A stretch of DNA of 64,000 nucleotides, from NCBI GenBank assembly GCA_963932145.1, contig OZ010605.1:23725672-23789671 (forward strand), in the 5' to 3' direction. Under the pieces are notes generated by a model. That model worked only from the letters and a program-made list of their open reading frames with translations. It did no database searches and was not told where the DNA came from. This stretch comes from Acanthosepion lycidas. Lineage: Eukaryota; Mollusca; Cephalopoda; Sepiida; Sepiidae. Positions 44,820 to 54,464 of this stretch are shown piece after piece (position 1 is the stretch's first letter; each line of letters starts with the position of its first letter). Position numbers and translations under genes: made by a program.

Positions 44820-44998
44820 AGTAGGAGGTTTGAGTGTGAGAGGGAAAGGGGTAATAAAAATGAATAGCAATAAAAATAAGAGAAAGAAAAAAGTGAGATT
44901 AAGAGATAGAAAAAGAATATATGGTACAAAGAGTAAGAAAAGGGGTGGGAATAAGAGAGAGAAAGAGAAGGATATTTAGAAAGAAAACGAGTGAGGTT

Positions 44999-45031
<33 letters not shown>

Positions 45032-45095
45032 CGCTATAGAGATAAAGTAAATGACTGAGGATAAAAGAAAGAGAATATATGCAATAGAGAGAAAG
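44820..45095 (+). repeat. purine-rich degenerate array, left part
   Basis: Repeated phrases GAATATATGGTACAAAGAG, GAATATGCGCTATAGAG and GAATATATGCAATAGAGAG alternate with GA/GAAA-rich stretches about 50-65 bp apart. The same phrases continue at 45795-46395 after an interruption. Minus-strand frames here (LFSLSLSL) are low-complexity artefacts. Confidence 0.7.
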
Positions 45096-45219
45096 AAAAG
45101 AACAATGTTTTGTTTTTTAAAAGACATGCGATACATTTCTTATTTTTTAATTTTTTAAATGAAACATTGTCATTGTTATTAATTTTGAACTAATATTACT
45201 TTCAGTATCTTTCTGTTGG

Positions 45220-45220
<1 letters not shown>

Positions 45221-45275
<55 letters not shown>

Positions 45276-45394
45276 TGAACATAGAAGTCAACACTTAGAG
45301 GCGACAGTCTGTTTCATGCTATATGCAATCGTCAGGCCACGTGTGATATTGAGCACTTTATTCCATAAATATAGCACACCTTAAGACTATATTT

Positions 45395-45442
<48 letters not shown>
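45221..45442 (-). mobile_element. Penelope-like leader and hammerhead-like ribozyme between two (TA)n tracts
   Basis: Between (TA)n at 45221-45271 and 45399-45442, the minus strand reads a leader (AAGGTGTGCTATATTTATGG, GTGCTCAATATCACAC). This is followed directly by GTGGC-CTGACGA, TTGC-ATATA-GCAT, GAAAC-AGACT-GTC and GCC (45340 down to about 45300), identical in core to the copy at 51577-51620. No coding sequence is present. Confidence 0.6.
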
Positions 45443-45443
<1 letters not shown>

Positions 45444-45790
45444 CGGACTATCCCGTGGGTTTCGACGTATGAGGATCTGACAGCTTAATTGTTTCAGCTG
45501 TGAAATTTTGTGCAATAATCTTAAGTGGCATTTAAGAACCGGTTGTGATTTACAAAGGAGGCCACACATGGAGCAAGAGTAAGGATTGTGGGATGATATC
45601 ACTCTTCGATTGGCTGACCTTTTAGATATTGCTCTCGCTTCTTGATGACAGTTTAGACAAGCAGATTGAAAATTGCTGAGTCCACTAAAACACGCTGATC
45701 TCCATTCTACCCGCTCCAAGGCTAAGTGCTCAAGGGTGTTGTGTGGTATATTGACAGTTGACAAGTTGCTCTTCAGCTTATCTTTGTATC
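45443..45790 (-). pseudogene. LINE-B C-terminal region with C2H2 zinc finger and 3' terminus
   Basis: The minus-strand frame 45764 down contains VNIPHNTLEHLALERVEWRS, then CSMCGLLCKSQPVLKCHLRL-LH, a CxxC...HxxxxH zinc finger typical of the end of RTE/BovB-like LINE proteins. After the stop region comes the terminal phrase CCTCATACGTCGAAACCCAC-GGGATAGTCCGTTA and then (TA)n. It is adjacent to the ribozyme-bearing segment. Confidence 0.72.
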
Positions 45791-45794
45791 AAAG

Positions 45795-46395
45795 AGAGAT
45801 AGAAAGAGAATATATTATATAGTGAGTAAGAAAAGAGATGAGAATGAGATAAAAAGAAAGAGACTAAGAAAGAAAACGGCTGAGGTTGAGAAAGAGAAAG
45901 TATATGCTATAGAGAGAAAGAAAAGGACTGAAAAAAAAAGAGAGAGAGAGAGAGAGGATATATGCCAAAGGAAGAAGCAGACCGGAGAAAGAAAAATAGT
46001 GAGAATTAGAGAGCGAATAAGTACATATGGCATAGAGAGAAGGAAACAGAGAAAATTAGTGAGAACGAGAGAGAGAGAGAGAGAGATAAAAAAAGAATAT
46101 ATTCTATCGCGAGAACGAGACTGAGAAAGAAAAGTGTTGTGAATGAGATAAAGAATAACGATATATTGTCTAGTGAAAAGGAGACCGCGAAAGAAAAATA
46201 TTGAGAATGAGAGAGAATGAGAATATATGGTATAGAATGAAAGAGAGTGAGAAATAAAAAGAGTGAAAATGAGAGAGATACAGAGATTAACGAGTATAGC
46301 GAGAAAGAGTATAAGAACGAAAAGGAGTGAGAATAAGTGAGAGAATGAAAATATATAATATAGAGACATATAGAATAAGTGAAAATGACAGAGAG
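45795..46395 (+). repeat. purine-rich degenerate array, right part
   Basis: Continuation of 44820-45095. GAATATATTATATAGTGAG, GTATATGCTATAGAGAG, GGATATATGCCAAAGG, GTACATATGGCATAGAG, GAATATATTCTATCGCGAG and GAATATATGGTATAGAATG recur every ~60-70 bp within GA-rich DNA. The long minus-strand open frame (211 codons, 45815-46450) is rich in L, F, S and I. It is explained by the purine bias of the opposite strand, not by a gene. Confidence 0.7.
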
Positions 46396-46413
46396 AGAGA
46401 ATGGAAGTTAGAT

Positions 46414-46480
46414 TGGTTCGTTGGTAGGTTGGGGTTTTATGGCATATCAACTATTATGGGTCATTTAAAGCCAAATCCAG
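46414..46480 (+). repeat. partial R1 head
   Basis: TTTTATGGCATATCAACTAT and GGGTCATTTAAAGCCAAATC match the R1 head. Nothing downstream of it. Confidence 0.55.
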
Positions 46481-46669
46481 TTTGCACATATATATTAAAT
46501 ATATATACTTTGTAAACATAATTTGAGGATAACGTCCTTAAACCACAGCTTGTTTATTCTTACTCAAGTAAATGGTTTCAAATGTTTCTGTTTGGTATGA
46601 GTTCGTTATTTGTATTAAATAAACTAATTCATTTGCATGACCAATTGATGTAATTTTTCACTCAGAAGT

Positions 46670-46990
46670 TAAATTGGACTAACCATTTTTTGTGGTGAAC
46701 ATTGAAGTCACCGCATATGTGAAAGTTGGCTGAGTGAAATTCGGTGAGGATATTGTCAATCCTCCCTGATATTCGCTCGAATATTATTGAACCTTCATCC
46801 TGAGGACGATACAAAGTAAAGGCGAATGTGTTACTAAGGATAAGTGCCACGCGGAAGCAAATATACGGGAAATACGGATCTTCGTTTTTCAGACCCTGCC
46901 ACAGGGAGTCCCGTCCTTGATGCAGGCACCGATTCCGCGATCGTACTGATCTTGTTATAATGGGAGAGTAACCCGGGATTGTGCAACTGA
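46670..46990 (-). pseudogene. LINE-C endonuclease fragment
   Basis: The minus-strand frame reads FRVALILSNTFAFTLYRPQD, then a spacer and SANFHICGDFNVHHKKWL. CGDFN..H.KWL is the hallmark of the apurinic-like endonuclease of jockey/CR1-type LINEs (metal-binding D and active-site region). Upstream (higher coordinates) a GACIKDGTPCGR-like stretch is in another frame. No reverse transcriptase follows. Confidence 0.72.
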
Positions 46991-47318
46991 ATTTAGATAT
47001 TGAAACCCGTTTCAGACAGGGACTGGAAGTCAGTTTAAAATTGAAGAAGATAGGGTTCTACGCCTTGAAAGTTGGAACCTTACCCCTTTCATTGGTGTAA
47101 GAGATGGTTTACCTTGGTTCTAATTTTTTTAGGTTGGGTATTCTGGTTTTATTTGTTTACAGTTTGATTGATTTCATGTTGGGTTTGGTTGGGTTGGTGC
47201 AGGAGTAGTAGGTATCGAAACACACCAATTGGAAATGCACGCATAAATAACCTGATATGAATCACCCGGAGATACTGTCGTATTGTATTAAATGTCAAAT
47301 TAAGACGAAAAAAAAAAT

Positions 47319-47825
47319 TCAAATGCCATAGAGATAGTGACTGTCTCGATACATTACATCATTGACAATGTTCTTAGTTATTAAGTGAGGATTCTTCGAG
47401 ACATCTCTAACAATTTTCCTTTCCATTCTGTCAGAAATTAACCGTTTTCTACCAGTTATTTTATTCTCAACATAATGACTCACGTTGTAATTCTTCATAA
47501 TTTTACGAATTGTCACTCTAGAAACATTTAAACGCTTGGAAAGTGTTGTATATCCATCACCTTGTTTGTTCGCATCAACTATCTTCATTTGGCACTTCTT
47601 GTCAAGTTCAGCCGTCTTCGCCATTGTTGCAGATCGAATGTGTTATCGCGGTAAGTGGCTCTTATATATTGTCTTCTTCATTACATATCAGGTCAATACT
47701 GTTTCATTTTCAAAGGATGTTTGTTTTAAATTTTCATTTTAAGAAATAAACATTACAGTTGTCATAGAGCAATATTATTTCGTAATTTCCATAAGGTGTG
47801 GGGGTCGAATAATTTTGAACTACAC
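47319..47825 (-). pseudogene. Tc1-like transposase N-terminal domain with left terminal repeat
   Basis: The minus frame 47624-47319 starts MAKTAELDKKCQMKIVDANK and continues with TLSKRLNVSRVTIRKIMKNY (helix-turn-helix), NKITGRKRLISDRMERKIVR and NPHLITKNIVNDV. These are the paired DNA-binding helices of Tc1 transposases. It then leaves the family after ~90 residues, so the catalytic domain is deleted. Upstream at 47790-47825 is TGTAGTTCAAAATTATTCGA-CCCCCACACC, which has the look of the terminal repeat. The open frame without stops in this portion suggests it is younger than the other transposase relics. Confidence 0.8.
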
Positions 47826-48011
47826 CAATTTTTAGAAAAATCTATAACTATAAATATAGTAGATCGAAACTTCTAAAAAATTCACGAATTATTCAAAACT
47901 AAATACGGAATCAGCTAAATATGGTAAATTCAGTAAGTACTTACAAATATTTGCAGCATTTCCTTAGAAAATATGCAAGTATTCACTGGAGCTGAATAAT
48001 TATGTACACAA

Positions 48012-48017
<6 letters not shown>

Positions 48018-48094
<77 letters not shown>

Positions 48095-48106
48095 TACACA
48101 CACACG

Positions 48107-48151
<45 letters not shown>
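48018..48151. repeat. (CA)n-(TA)n-CA-(TA)n microsatellite
   Basis: CA repeat 48018-48047, TA 48048-48091, a short CACACACGCA spacer, and TA 48111-48151. Confidence 0.95.
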
Positions 48152-48154
<3 letters not shown>

Positions 48155-48689
48155 GAATCATTATATTTATATATAAATATTAGTATACTATAAATATATA
48201 TTTAAGCTATCGCATATATGTAACAGATCTGAAATATTTATATATGCATCGCGCAGATAAATAAATGGCCAGAAATTTAAAGATTCTGTAAGTAATAAAC
48301 ACAAAGAAAAAGTCAAGTATACAGCTTTAGTATTGAAGTTTTAATTCAGACTGACTGACGGCACAAACTATACGATATGGTTATGGAAGTTCTTCGAATA
48401 ACTGTGATTCATTAAATTGTCTGCGAGACTTTGGAATATTAGATATTATCATATTTTTTGGTTTCCAAATTAAGTATATGAAAAAATCAACTCACGGACA
48501 TTTGTTTCAACATTTGGATAGTGCATACAGTACCTACGGTATAGTGATGTTCTTAAAAACGGCGAGATAAAGGTTGGGCTTTATAATCTGAAAATCGGGA
48601 AATCTCCACTTGAAGTTTTCGATTGATCCATGGGAAGTATTACAATGTAGTAGCATAACACTTTAACCGGAGCCTACATAAAATTGATA

Positions 48690-48769
48690 TTAGGTTGGTG
48701 CAAAAATAATGACGTTTTCTCACATATGTTACTATGTGAGAAAACGACATTATTTTTGCACCAACCTAA
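48690..48769. mobile_element. 80-bp palindromic mariner MITE (type M80), intact
   Basis: Ends TTAGGTTGGTGCAAAAATAA and its complement; the arms (37 bp) differ at a single base pair (GAC versus GTC) around a TGTTAC loop. Flanked by TA on both sides (48688-48689, 48770-48771). Length, ends and palindromic form match the general design of the human MADE1/Hsmar1 MITE, although the interior sequence is different. No coding sequence. Confidence 0.92.
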
Positions 48770-48932
48770 TATAAATCTTCAGTATCAGAAATATAATTCT
48801 ACCATAAATAAAAAAGATAACTTGGCAGCCATCACCATAATCTTGTCAAAACATGTCTTATTCTCAGAAGTTAATAATGCTTAATGTTCGTTCTTTTTTT
48901 TTTTTTTTTTCGATTTCTTTGCTTGACAGCTA

Positions 48933-49034
48933 TTAGGTTGGTACAAAAATAATGACGTAATATTGTCGTTTTTTTGACGTTAAAAATACGTCAAAAAACG
49001 ACATTATTACGTCATTAATTTTGCACCAACCTAA
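48933..49034. mobile_element. 102-bp palindromic mariner MITE (type M102)
   Basis: The outer ~24 bp are the same as in type M80 (TTAGGTTGGTACAAAAATAA here). The inner part instead has ACGTAATATTGTCGTTTTTT and a GACGT hairpin. Flanked by TA (48931-48932, 49035-49036). It lies only 163 bp from an M80 copy. The other M102 copy is at 62788-62889. Confidence 0.92.
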
Positions 49035-49557
49035 TATCTGTTAAATTAGTCAGTGATTCCAGACAGCTACTCCAGGACAATTATCTTTTCTTCAAACTCG
49101 AGTATGCAAACTTTATACTTTATAGCTTCTCTTGGACATGGTCATACACTGGGTTACAATGATTAGTCAGTTTGTTCTAGCATAACCATTGACGGATTCT
49201 GATTTATTAACGCAATTTCATTAAGATCCGGATTATGTGACGGAATAAATATTAAATGATCTAAATATGGAAACCTTCGGCGTTAGTTTAAAAATAATAA
49301 TGTTCAATTGTAAGACCTGGTAGACTTTCTTTTTTAATCATTTCACCCAAAGAAAGGCAATAAAGCCATAAAGGGCACGGGTTTAATGAGTGTTAGAGAA
49401 TATTAAAAAAAAAAAAAAAAAACACCATTAAAGAGAGAGAGAGAGAAGGGGAGAACAATTAAAAGAACAATAACTATGAAGAGAGTACATAACAATTGAT
49501 ATTACAATTAAAGTTTTGAAGATAGAAGTTGAGTGGGAAACAAGTATATTTAGCCCC

Positions 49558-49745
49558 CCCCCCCCCACGAGGGTAACATATGGCACAAGGCCGGCTTTAA
49601 CGTGGGATTCCGAGCCCGTAGGCTCGGCCCAAAATATTCCCTCTTAAAGGGGTGCAGGGGCAGTCAACCACCCCGAACGAGACTTTGCCCTTCCTCTACG
49701 CCCGAAAGCAGAGAGTTAGACTGTTACTTAGCCCGGAGTGAGAAA
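49558..49745 (+). repeat. stand-alone unit of the GC-rich ~249-bp repeat
   Basis: After a C-run (49555-49566) comes GAGGGTAACATATGGCACAA, CGTGGGATTCCGAGCCCG, then ACCACCCCGAACGAGACTTT and CGAAAGCAGAGAGTTAGA. These correspond to one unit of 42251-42997, without the surrounding TGTTATGG element. The unit therefore can exist separately. Confidence 0.75.
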
Positions 49746-50438
49746 CAAGGAGCCGGAAGTGTGTTCCATAAGCGATAAGTGGTTGCATCTTGCCATAACA
49801 ATTGTAATTTCATACAAATTCCAAGAATAAGTCTGTTTAAGAAAACTTATTAAAAAAAAATGGCAATGGAATATGAATTAAAATTAAACGACAAATAAGT
49901 ATCATGCGGAAAATATCTCACAAAAATAGAAATAATGAAATGTATTTAGCTAATATTGTGAAAAAATAAAATTTGATAATAAATGTATAAGGCCACCTGT
50001 GTGATGGCAGTACTAAATATTTAAATTAATAGAACCGATGGGAAATGAACTCAGGTATTAATAATAATAGACAAAAATAATATAACGGACAAAGACGAAT
50101 GTAAAGAGTAATGTTAGTGATAGAATAACGTCAAGATGGATCGATAAGAGAGCAAGGTAGGAGACATTACAAAAGAAATTCAAAGACAAAAATGCAGGTG
50201 AAGGAAATACAACGCAAGGAAAATATAAGGGGGAAAAGGTTTGTATGATTGATTTCCAATAGGCAGGAAACACAGCAAGCAAAAGACCAGGCAAACAACA
50301 GAGGGATTAAAAAAAAAAACACTGGTGGGTGTCTGCCGATAAAATATGGTAGAGAATAACTGCTGGGTAAGAATTTAGGAAAAACTTATGTTCAACAGTC
50401 AGCAAGAAAAGGTTAATTATACATGCATACATACGTAC

Positions 50439-50440
<2 letters not shown>
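49746..50440. other. no recognisable gene
   Basis: AT-rich sequence; the 78-codon minus frame at 50058-50294 is unrecognised. Confidence 0.45.
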
Positions 50441-50502
<62 letters not shown>

Positions 50503-50652
50503 AAGAAATATAATCTTAAGGTGTGCTATATTTATGGAATAAAGTGCTCAATATCAGAGATAGAGCGTGTGTAAATATAAAAGTGAACATAGAAGTCAAC
50601 ACTTAGAGGCGACAGTCTGTTTCATGCTATATGCAATCGTCAGGCCACATTC

Positions 50653-51080
50653 CGCAGAATAAAGAACGAATGTCCCTTAAACGGAAATTGTTTACAAAAC
50701 GACGTAATATACCAAGCCACGATAAAATCACCAGATAATGAAGAAAAAGTATACATAGGAGTAACTGAAGGACCCTGGAAACAAAGAAATTATACACACA
50801 AAACATCTTTCACAAATAGTAAATATGCAAACAGTACAATGCTTTCTAAGTATATCTGGATATTAAAAACAAAACGAACATCACACCCAAAATATCTTGG
50901 AAGATAAGGAAAAAATCATCAGCCTACAATTACCAATCAAAAACTTGCAAACTTTGCTTGGAGGAAAAAATAGCCATCATTACTTTCCCCGACCAAAATA
51001 AATTATTAAACAAAAGATCCGAGCTCATCTCAAAATGCAGACATGAAAAATTTTTTTTACTACGTAACCTAAAAAATTAA
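50653..51080 (+). pseudogene. Penelope GIY-YIG endonuclease C-terminus
   Basis: Reads RRIKNECPLNGNCLQNDVIY (a Cys-rich linker), then YIGVTEGPWKQRNYTHKTSF, where YIG is the second half of GIY-YIG and R/H are catalytic-site residues, then LSKYIWILK. After a single frameshift near 50875 it continues ITPKISWKIRKKSS, KTCKLCLEEKIAIITFPDQN, LLNKRSELISKCRHEK and ends at TAA 51078-51080. Apart from that frameshift and the missing reverse transcriptase it is well preserved, suggesting a fairly young insertion. Confidence 0.82.
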
Positions 51081-51576
51081 AAGCGGAACAAATAAAATAA
51101 AAACAAATAAATATACTAATAAACAAAATAACAATAAAAAAAATAAAATAAAAAATAAAAATAAAACATAAATAAATACTATGTTACTAAAAATCTAAAA
51201 ACCGAAAATATACAAGTAAAATAAATTGACTCAAATTCATCCAAGTAAATAAATAAACAAACCAATCCCAAATAAAGATAATCAATGAAAAACTGTTCCC
51301 AAACTACAACAATCAACCCCAAAACTGAACAAATAGCTTTAATTAAATTCCCAGACCAAAACAAAACTGTTAAATAAGTGATATAAACAAATTTTTACTA
51401 CGTTAATAAATAAATAAATAAATAAATAAATAAGAAACAAAAAAATAAAAACAAGCAATATAATTTGACCCAAATAGATAAACAAACGACTTCCGGTGAA
51501 ATAAACGCCATAACAGAATACCCACAATGCACCACTAACCCGTATATATATAAATAGCCGAGAAAAATAACAGCAT

Positions 51577-51622
51577 ATGTGGCCTGACGATTGCATATAG
51601 CATGAAACAGACTGTCGCCTCT
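51577..51622 (+). ncRNA. hammerhead-like ribozyme of Penelope-like element
   Basis: Stem I 5' strand GGC (51581-51583); conserved CTGACGA (51584-51590); stem II TGC-ATATA-GCA; GAAAC (51604-51608); mini stem III with loop AGACT; cleavage-site triplet GTC (51614-51616); stem I 3' strand GCC (51617-51619). All invariant hammerhead core positions are present. Stem II is only three pairs plus a U-U mismatch at its base, and stem III is minimal, as known for Penelope-type hammerheads. Catalytic activity is not shown. Confidence 0.65.
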
Positions 51623-51643
51623 AAGTATTGACTTCTATGTTCA

Positions 51644-51731
<88 letters not shown>

Positions 51732-51759
51732 GTTTTTACATGCAGACAAAAACAATTGT

Positions 51760-51869
51760 TGTTTCGATTTATTATGTGCATCTCGACTGTTGAGAAGCAA
51801 AAATAGTTAATAACAAAAATAACCATTTTTGTTTCTCAACAGTCAAGATGCACATAATGCATCGAAACA
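51760..51869. repeat. ~50-bp inverted repeat (hairpin) beside (TA)n
   Basis: The left arm (51760-51811) has GTTTCGATTTATTATGTGCA and TCGACTGTTGAGAAGCAAAA. The right arm (51821-51869) is nearly its reverse complement, with ~5 differences and a ~10-bp spacer. A third fragment, GAATGCATC, follows at 51871. Probably a head-to-head dimer of a dispersed repeat. Confidence 0.8.
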
Positions 51870-52020
51870 AGAATGCATCTTTGTAGTGGATATTTGTTTT
51901 TATCGACATGAAAAAATCTGTAATAAATAATTATTGCTCTACTCTTGGCATTGAGCCCTCTTTTGAATTAATGCTATGAACGTTAGAATTTATATCATTT
52001 TCGTTCCCATTACACTTGGG

Positions 52021-52131
<111 letters not shown>

Positions 52132-52169
52132 CTACAAATTGTTCGTCAATTATGCCAACACAGACTAAT

Positions 52170-52240
52170 TTAAGGTTCCATTATAATAATTTATTTCACC
52201 AGAGCCCTTTTAAAGGACGCTGGATCATCAGATAACACAA
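52170..52240 (-). ncRNA. hammerhead-like ribozyme of second Penelope-like element
   Basis: On the minus strand: CTGATGA (52231-52225); stem II CCAG...CTGG with an inner GTCCTT-TAA-AAGGGC extension; GAAA (52197-52194); a possible A/T-rich stem III (ATAA-ATTA-TTAT); cleavage-site ATA; then ATGGAACC, which can pair partly with the GTGTTAT preceding the core (two wobbles, one mismatch). Position relative to the ORF (about 620 bp downstream, next to (TA)n) mirrors the first element. Stem III and stem I are AT-rich, so chance pairing is possible. Confidence 0.5.
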
Positions 52241-52861
52241 AATGAAACGAAAAGATGAAATGAAAATTCACACTTTTGACAGGTAGTATTATGTTTATAT
52301 AATTTAACAGAGAGGGTACCGAGAAGTGGTTTGAGAGACATGGTCGAGTTTAGAGAGGGTTTATTTTAATATTTCTTTCAGTCATACTTAGTATTGGAGG
52401 AGGAGGGACCAGACCATGACCTATTTAAACAGTTAATTTACCAGAAGTGATATATTGAAATGGGAGGGAAGAATAGAAAAAAAGAAAAAGAAAAAAGAAA
52501 GAAGGTGGAAGTAAAGAGAAAGAAGCTATAATTAGGTTTTACGTAGGAATAAGAGGGGTGGTATATTTTTACCAGTTTATGTACAAAATAGATTTTAATG
52601 TTTGATAGTAATTTAAATGTTCAAAAAACACCACGAAGAAATTAATTTCATGCTTGCTAGCAATTTAAATATTTAACTCTTTTACAAATAATTTAGGGAT
52701 TTAATATAACTTAAATACTGTATTTATTAACACATTCATAGAGAACTCATTAAAAGAATTTTTTAAAATATAACAGTTTACTGATAGTAATCTTTTAATA
52801 TTGTAATTGACTGTTAAGTTAACTTCGTTATCTGTTTGAATCTATATATAGTTATTTCTAA
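52241..52861 (-). other. 3' untranslated region of second Penelope-like element (inferred)
   Basis: A non-coding stretch between the endonuclease remnant and the ribozyme-like motif, about 620 bp, comparable to the ~500 bp between the same landmarks in the first element. AT-rich; contains a purine tract at about 52470-52530. Confidence 0.4.
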
Positions 52862-53389
52862 ATATATTTAGGTAGATTGAGGTGGCTTTTAGGTCTACAT
52901 CTAAAAATTAACTCGTTATGTTTGTTCAGTAATATGTCCAGATCTTTATGCCTTATTATTAGGATCTTCTCTTTTATGCACAAGTCACATCGGTCTCTGA
53001 AATTTAGCCCTCGGTACGATTTTCCATTTTACTTGTGGGGTTAAGTTGCTCTCCAACAAATGCCAATGTTTTGACAGTGCTGTTTGGTGTTTTTCAGATC
53101 TATTTGTGAAGGACTGGCGATGGTTATAAAAACGTTGCTTCCAATTTCCCGCCGATATTCCTATATATATCTTTTTCTGTTCAATATCTTCCTTCGGGAA
53201 AATTGTAGGTTCGTATATTATGTTTTCTGACATGCTTATTCTGTCTACTGGACAAACGGATCCTGCACTGCAATTACAGGTAGATGTTTTCTTTTGGTTT
53301 GCATTAAGATGCTTTTGTAGTTGATTATTATGAAATTCTTTTAAAATTTTGCTATTGTGAGAGCTAATAATTTTTTCAACATTGCTCAT
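52862..53389 (-). pseudogene. second Penelope GIY-YIG endonuclease C-terminus
   Basis: The minus frame 53389-52985 reads MSNVEKIISSHNSKILKEFH, then CNCSAGSVCPVDRISMSENI, KKIYIGISAGNWKQRFYNHR and a WKIVPRAKFQRP end. The next frame continues RDRCDLCIKEKILIIRHKDL, then LLNKHNELIFRCRPK. YIG, the downstream R/H and the final CxxC...LLNK.xEL...C block are the same landmarks as in the first element, so the two belong to related but distinct families. There is one frameshift near 52995. It is truncated upstream near the (TA)n at 53449-53521. Confidence 0.82.
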
Positions 53390-53445
53390 GCAAGAATAAC
53401 TAATTTTTAAATTTTAAATTCATTTTGTTGAACATCTTTTTCAAT

Positions 53446-53448
<3 letters not shown>

Positions 53449-53521
<73 letters not shown>
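53449..53521. repeat. (TA)n tract
   Basis: About 36 TA units bounding the second Penelope-like element on its 5' side. Confidence 0.95.
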
Positions 53522-53527
<6 letters not shown>

Positions 53528-53578
53528 GCAAATAGGAAATATTTATGAATTTACCAGGTTATTTTTTATTTTTAGATG

Positions 53579-53730
53579 AATTGTGGAAGAGAATATTCAG
53601 TAACGTTTGAGTTCTGTGTTGCTTGTTTTTCATTCGTCAGGTAGACATCATTTGTTTATGCTTCTGACCAATGAAAAGCAATCATAGCAGAACTCAACCG
53701 ATAGCGGAACATTCTTTCCACAACTCATTT
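53579..53730. repeat. imperfect inverted repeat, ~60-bp arms
   Basis: The left arm (GTGGAAGAGAATATTCAGTA, GAGTTCTGTGTTGCTTG, TTTTCATTCGTCAG) is mirrored at 53665-53730 (CTGACCAATGAAAAGCAAT, GCAGAACTCAACCG, TTCTTTCCACAAC). The CTGACGA and CTGACCA boxes lie at the inner ends, directly followed by ATGAAAA. This resembles ribozyme cores from which stem II has been lost, but I cannot fold a complete hammerhead. Confidence 0.6.
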
Positions 53731-53779
53731 TATAAAATTTCTGATGAAGTTTAAAATAATAAAATTTATAAATGTTTCT

Positions 53780-54100
53780 TATTTATTTACATTATTTAAA
53801 TTGTTCAGACTGTCGTCCTCATATTTATTACCATCTTTATTGTCATATTCACGACGTTTCCACCGTTGTACGCTCCGGTCTTCTTCAAGATCTGTCTATG
53901 TTTCTTAGATGAGATATTGTAAATATTTACACTATTTACATTGTTCTGTCTGTTGTCCGCATTTTTATTTTCATATTCATGAACAATCTCCTCCAGGGGA
54001 CTGAGACTCAGTTCGAAATTCGGATATCATTTGAAAAAGAACGGAGCATATGACCACCGAACATCGTGAATAATGTAAATAGTGTAAATATTTACATATT
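53780..54100. repeat. short repeats in both orientations (GTAAATATTTAC family)
   Basis: Three related segments: 53785-53895 (minus), 53925-53990 and 54030-54095 (plus). They share TTTACATTATTTA-like stretches and a GAAGAAGACCGGAGC...GGTGGAAAC-GTCGTGAATA phrase (or GAAAAAGAACGGAGC...CATCGTGAATA). The phrase has a GAAAC-GTC block but no clean CUGANGA box. Unassigned. Confidence 0.4.
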
Positions 54101-54170
54101 TTGATCTCAGATATAGCGACAGTCGATTCCTACTTGTTCCTTATTCTATCTCTTTTAATTATAGTTGATT

Positions 54171-54173
<3 letters not shown>

Positions 54174-54248
<75 letters not shown>

Positions 54249-54311
54249 CGCTCTATCTCTGATATTGATCCCTTTATTCCATAAATACAGCACAATTTAA
54301 AACTATATTTC

Positions 54312-54409
<98 letters not shown>

Positions 54410-54416
54410 ATATATA
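54174..54416. repeat. (TA)n, Penelope leader fragment, (CA)n-(TA)n
   Basis: TA 54174-54243. Then 54244-54312 carries the inverse of the Penelope leader (CGCTCTATCTCTGATATTGA, TTTATTCCATAAATACAGCA). CA repeat 54315-54346, TA 54347-54416, then GA. Another example of this leader embedded in TA repeats. Confidence 0.7.
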
Positions 54417-54464
54417 GAGAGAGAGGGGGGAGGGAGACAAGAGAGAAATGATAATGATGATGAT

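Larger units (their letters stand above)
50441..51726 (+). mobile_element. Penelope-like element, 5'-truncated, with inverted ribozyme-bearing ends
   Basis: Order: (TA)n 50441-50502; leader 50504-50575; an antisense hammerhead-like unit 50648-50605; GIY-YIG ORF remnant 50653-51080; A/T-rich untranslated region with (AAAT)n; a sense hammerhead-like unit 51577-51622; and (TA)n 51646-51726. The ~68-bp terminal units are inverted relative to each other. Penelope-like elements are known to carry hammerhead motifs in their terminal repeats and a GIY-YIG endonuclease at the protein C-terminus. Reverse transcriptase is missing here, so the copy is 5'-truncated at the antisense unit. Confidence 0.75.

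Noticed and set aside
45815-46450. Longest open frame of the window (211 codons, minus strand)
   Set aside because: It lies opposite a GA-rich tandem array. The composition is almost all L, F, S and I, and no domain is visible.
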